From the NCBI GenBank assembly GCA_020638735.1, contig JACKHZ010000005.1, positions 1-8,479 on the forward strand: a DNA stretch of 8,479 nucleotides, written 5' to 3'. The notes beneath the pieces are model-generated. The model was given only the letters and a program-made list of their open reading frames with translations, ran no database searches and had not been told where the DNA came from. How positions within the stretch are numbered: the stretch's first letter is position 1; every line of letters begins with the position of its first letter. Below are positions 6,239 to 8,479 of the stretch, in pieces. The DNA is from Planctomycetota bacterium. GTDB lineage: Bacteria; Planctomycetota; UBA1135; UBA2386. A program made the position numbers and the translations under genes.

Positions 6239-8196
6239 CGGATCTTGCGCGCAACGCCGGGGCGGGCTTCGGTGCCGATGGCGTCGTCCCCGGGCTGCGG
6301 GCCCCGTCAGGCGTCGACTCGGTCCCTGCGCGGCTGCGCTGGCTGGAGGAGGCGCCAATCGACGCGCTGGCCGAGGCGCTCGTCCGTTGGCTGGAGGAAC
6401 TCTCGGCCGCCGCGACCGGCCTCGGCCCAGCCTTGGCCGCTTGGCACGGGGTCGCAGTGGGCGAGGCGGTCGCGTCACCGTTCACCCTCCGCGCTGTGGC
6501 TGCCGGTACCGCGGTCGGCGCGCGGATCGCCCACCTGGAGCGGCAGGCGCCCTTGCACTGGCGCGAGGCGCTGCGCGGCGACGAGGCCGTCCACGACGCG
6601 CACCACGGCAGCTTCGAGCGCGGCGTCCGCATTCAGGGCCGCTACCAGGGCTTCGCGCTCGAGGGCGCGATGGGCGGCTTCGATCCGAATCACAGCGCCC
6701 GCTGGACCCCGCACGAGTTGCTGCACCGCGCGGTGGGCTTCGCGGCCTGGCCGGGAATCGGCCGCTTTCCGCTCTACCTCTGTGCGCGCGCTGCGGAATT
6801 GCTGCCCGTCGTGCATTGGTACGGCCTCGATCCCTGGTGTCGGCTGCGCGACCGGGACTTCGACCGCGACGGCGACGCGCGCAACCTGCACGCCGCGGCT
6901 GCCGACGCGATCTGGCTGCAGCAAGGGCCGGAACGTGCGACGCGGGCACGCCAGGGCATCGCCGGCCTGCGTGCTGCGCTACGCCACTTCGCGCGCGAGC
7001 TCGAGACCTTGGAGCAAGAGGCCGCGACCGGTCGGGTGATCTCGCTGGTCGGCGATCCGGCGATGCCCCACGCAGAGCTCGACAGCAGCAGCGACGCCAT
7101 CGCGTACGTTTCAGGCCACCACCGCCGCCTCGCCGACCCGCTCGTCGGCGCGACCCTGGTTCGCCACGCCGACCCTGCGCTGCGCCAGACCGAGGTCGCG
7201 GCCCTCTTCGCCCAGCTGCGCCGAGCGCTGCACGACCTCTTCTTTCGCGACCTGCGGCTCCGGCCAGCGACGGTCGACGAGGCGGCGGCGCGGCGCAGGT
7301 TGTGGGAGGTTGCGCTGCGGCTGGCGACCACCGGCACGGCGGCCGAGGCAGCGTCGTCGGTGCTGGCGACGCTGCCGAGCGCCGCAAACGCGCCCTTGGC
7401 GACCGTCTTGGCCGCGCTCGACGCGCTGCCGCAGCGGCTCGCCTCGCTCGGCCTGAAGGAGGTGGTGCAGCTCGGCTTGGCCAGCGATCCGCCCACCTGG
7501 CCGGATCGCTCGGAGGCCGAGATCACGGCCATCGCGGAGGGCATCGGGCAGGTCACGTCCGGGATCTTGGCGGTCGCCGAGGCCAACGGCTGCGCGGCGG
7601 CCCTCGCCCGTGCCGTGGCCTCTCGCGACGCGGCTCCGCGCGGCCCGATTGCGATGCGCGCCGCGGCTGTGTTGCCCACCCTGCTGGCGCCGAGGCTGCG
7701 GCCGGCTGCGGCGGACTTGGCGTCGGTCGAGCTCGCCATCTGCGGCGCCACGCGGGCCGACGACGTGGTGGAGCGGCTCGCCGTCGCGCCGGACGAAGAC
7801 GACCCGGAAGAGCCGCTCGACGCGGCGTGTCGCATCGTCCGCTCCGAGGCGTTTCGCTGGGTCCCGGTCGGCTGCGACGTCTTGCACTGGCTCGAAGGCG
7901 ACGATGACGCTCGGCGGGCACCGCCACCGGGACGCAGCGGCGGGTTGTTGGTCGGCCGCTTTCGCGAGCGGACCGTCCTGTTGCCCTGCCCTGATGCGAT
8001 CGGCGCGCTGCTGCGGGCCCTCGACGCGGCCCCGATGCCGGTCGGGGAGGCGTTCGAGTTCTTGGACGAAGCGCTCGAGGACGGCGACGATGGCGGCTGG
8101 ACCGACCTGCCGGCGGACGCCGAGGTCTGGCTGGACGAGCTGCGCGGCGCGGGTGTGATCGGCGTCCTCGAGCTAGCGGGGGGAGGGCAAGGATGA
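6235..8196 (+). CDS. Uncharacterised protein with a HELLH (zincin-like HExxH) motif
   Basis: I do not recognise the family of this 653-aa protein. It has no signal peptide or membrane segment and is predicted cytoplasmic. The most conserved-looking block is at 124-205: HHGSFERGVRIQGRYQGF, FDPNHSARWTPHELLHRAVGF and ELLPVVHWYGLDPWCR. It contains HELLH (His160, Glu161, His164), the HExxH zinc-protease signature, with Glu188 24 residues later as a possible third ligand (gluzincin spacing) and His194 as an alternative. An acidic alternation DxDxDxDGD follows at 206-214 and may bind a cation. Residues 230-460 are alpha-helical and Ala/Leu/Arg-rich. The C-terminal 100 residues (about 545-650) contain an acidic stretch and could form a winged-helix-like end (PCPDAIGALLRALD, then WLDELRGAGVIGVLEL). 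ATGA overlaps join it to the YihY-family gene and to the small secreted-protein gene. Protease activity is inference; the motif could also be fortuitous or used by a non-peptidase metalloenzyme. Confidence 0.75.
   Translation: MTDLARNAGAGFGADGVVPGLRAPSGVDSVPARLRWLEEAPIDALAEALVRWLEELSAAATGLGPALAAWHGVAVGEAVASPFTLRAVAAGTAVGARIAHLERQAPLHWREALRGDEAVHDAHHGSFERGVRIQGRYQGFALEGAMGGFDPNHSARWTPHELLHRAVGFAAWPGIGRFPLYLCARAAELLPVVHWYGLDPWCRLRDRDFDRDGDARNLHAAAADAIWLQQGPERATRARQGIAGLRAALRHFARELETLEQEAATGRVISLVGDPAMPHAELDSSSDAIAYVSGHHRRLADPLVGATLVRHADPALRQTEVAALFAQLRRALHDLFFRDLRLRPATVDEAAARRRLWEVALRLATTGTAAEAASSVLATLPSAANAPLATVLAALDALPQRLASLGLKEVVQLGLASDPPTWPDRSEAEITAIAEGIGQVTSGILAVAEANGCAAALARAVASRDAAPRGPIAMRAAAVLPTLLAPRLRPAAADLASVELAICGATRADDVVERLAVAPDEDDPEEPLDAACRIVRSEAFRWVPVGCDVLHWLEGDDDARRAPPPGRSGGLLVGRFRERTVLLPCPDAIGALLRALDAAPMPVGEAFEFLDEALEDGDDGGWTDLPADAEVWLDELRGAGVIGVLELAGGGQG
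8181..8187 (+). promoter_or_regulatory. Strong ribosome binding site for the small secreted protein gene
   Basis: GGGAGGG ends 5 nt before the ATG at 8193, inside the final codons of the upstream gene. Such a strong site favours this short reading frame being a real, well-translated gene. Confidence 0.6.
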
Positions 8197-8432
8197 GCGG
8201 ATCTCCAGCGAACGTGGCGCGTGGACGGCGAACGCCCCTGACGTCGGCCGCCGCTGTCGTGGCCCTGCTTTGCGTGCTGGCCCCCGGCATTGCCAGCGCC
8301 GGCTCTTCTATCGGGACGCGTGAAAAGATCGGCCTCGGCGTCGCCGCTGGATCGCTCGGCGTGGGAGCGAGCGCGAAATTCTATTGGGCGCCCAAGCGTG
8401 CCGTGCAGGCGGTGATTGGCCGGGCTATGTAG
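8193..8432 (+). CDS. Small exported glycine-rich cationic protein (79 aa)
   Basis: I do not recognise this protein. Residues 1-36 look like a Sec signal peptide: basic Arg10-Gly-Arg-Arg13, a hydrophobic core TSAAAVVALLCVLAPG (17-32) and an ASA site, with cleavage probably after Ala36. The predicted mature chain of 43 residues is glycine- and alanine-rich, with a G-x3-G pattern in GLGVAAGSLGVGA (47-59), then KFYWAPKRAVQ. Its net charge is about +5. A second hydrophobic segment (46-60) could insert into a membrane. Cys27 lies in the hydrophobic core and has no typical lipobox. The ATG overlaps the TGA of the HELLH gene (ATGA), with GGGAGGG 5 nt upstream. It could be a small envelope protein, a partner or substrate of the upstream proteins, or an antimicrobial-type peptide; none of these is shown by the sequence. 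Confidence 0.65.
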   Translation: MSGSPANVARGRRTPLTSAAAVVALLCVLAPGIASAGSSIGTREKIGLGVAAGSLGVGASAKFYWAPKRAVQAVIGRAM

Positions 8433-8479
8433 GTGCCGGGCAATTCGACGAAAACCCGACAGTACTCCGCGAAGTCGCT
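8433..8479. other. Window edge: possible 3' end of a convergent minus-strand gene
   Basis: No plus-strand start with a ribosome binding site is seen here. On the minus strand a frame is open from the window edge to a TAG at 8383-8381, giving 32 codons that read like ordinary coding sequence (SDFAEYCRVFVELPGTYIAR at its visible start). G and C are concentrated at that frame's third positions. If real, it would overlap the small exported protein gene by 52 bp. A plus-strand frame is also open from about 8414 to the edge, so the call is very uncertain. Confidence 0.2.

Noticed and set aside
5312..6478. Minus-strand open frame opposite the YihY-family gene
   Set aside because: It is an antisense shadow, with a product dominated by Arg, His, Gln and Asp; the plus strand encodes a clear polytopic membrane protein.
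1..8479. CRISPR array, insertion sequence, tRNA or rRNA
   Set aside because: No regular spacer-repeat structure, transposase motif, terminal inverted repeats, or tRNA/rRNA-like sequence was seen on either strand.

Overview
The window is strongly G+C-rich, with third codon positions almost always G or C, and is densely packed with genes. It opens on the minus strand with the first 100 codons of a lipoprotein. Right after its lipobox cysteine comes a long Asp/Thr/Gly low-complexity tract, a surface-lipoprotein style that is common in Myxococcota and related deltaproteobacterial lineages. With the GTG/TTG starts, ATGA gene junctions and overlapping genes, this suggests a myxobacterial or related genome. 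The lineage is inferred; there is no rRNA or marker gene to confirm it.

Layout: (1) 1-302, minus: partial lipoprotein. (2) 303-520: a divergent intergenic region. (3) 521-3763, plus: a tight three-gene operon encoding a DUF6986/HpcH-CitE-like TIM-barrel protein, a metallo-beta-lactamase-fold hydrolase of the UlaG/COG2220 type, and a DHH/DHHA1 phosphoesterase of the COG2404 (NrnB-like) type. The genes are joined by a 4-nt gap and an ATGA overlap. (4) 3667-4878, minus: an intracellular polyhydroxyalkanoate depolymerase (phaZ) with a Cys-Asp-His triad. Its 3' end overlaps the 3' end of the DHH gene by 97 bp on opposite strands. (5) 4879-5036: a divergent promoter-sized gap. (6) 5037-8432, plus: a four-gene, overlapping operon encoding a 111-aa protein with a perfect EF-hand-like loop, a YihY/BrkB-family polytopic membrane protein, a 653-aa protein of unrecognised family carrying a HELLH zinc-metalloprotease-like motif, and a 79-aa exported, glycine-rich, cationic small protein. 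(7) 8433-8479: a short tail, possibly the end of a convergent minus-strand gene.

The first operon pairs two metal-dependent phosphoesterase/hydrolase folds with a putative C-C lyase-like enzyme; no pathway can be assigned from sequence alone. phaZ implies storage of polyhydroxybutyrate-type polymer, although no synthase, phasin or regulator is in the window. The part most likely to be undescribed is the second operon. Its overlapping start/stop codons join a Ca-loop protein, a membrane protein, a possible metalloprotease and a small exported peptide into one expression unit. That they form a functional system is inference, resting on gene order and motifs only.
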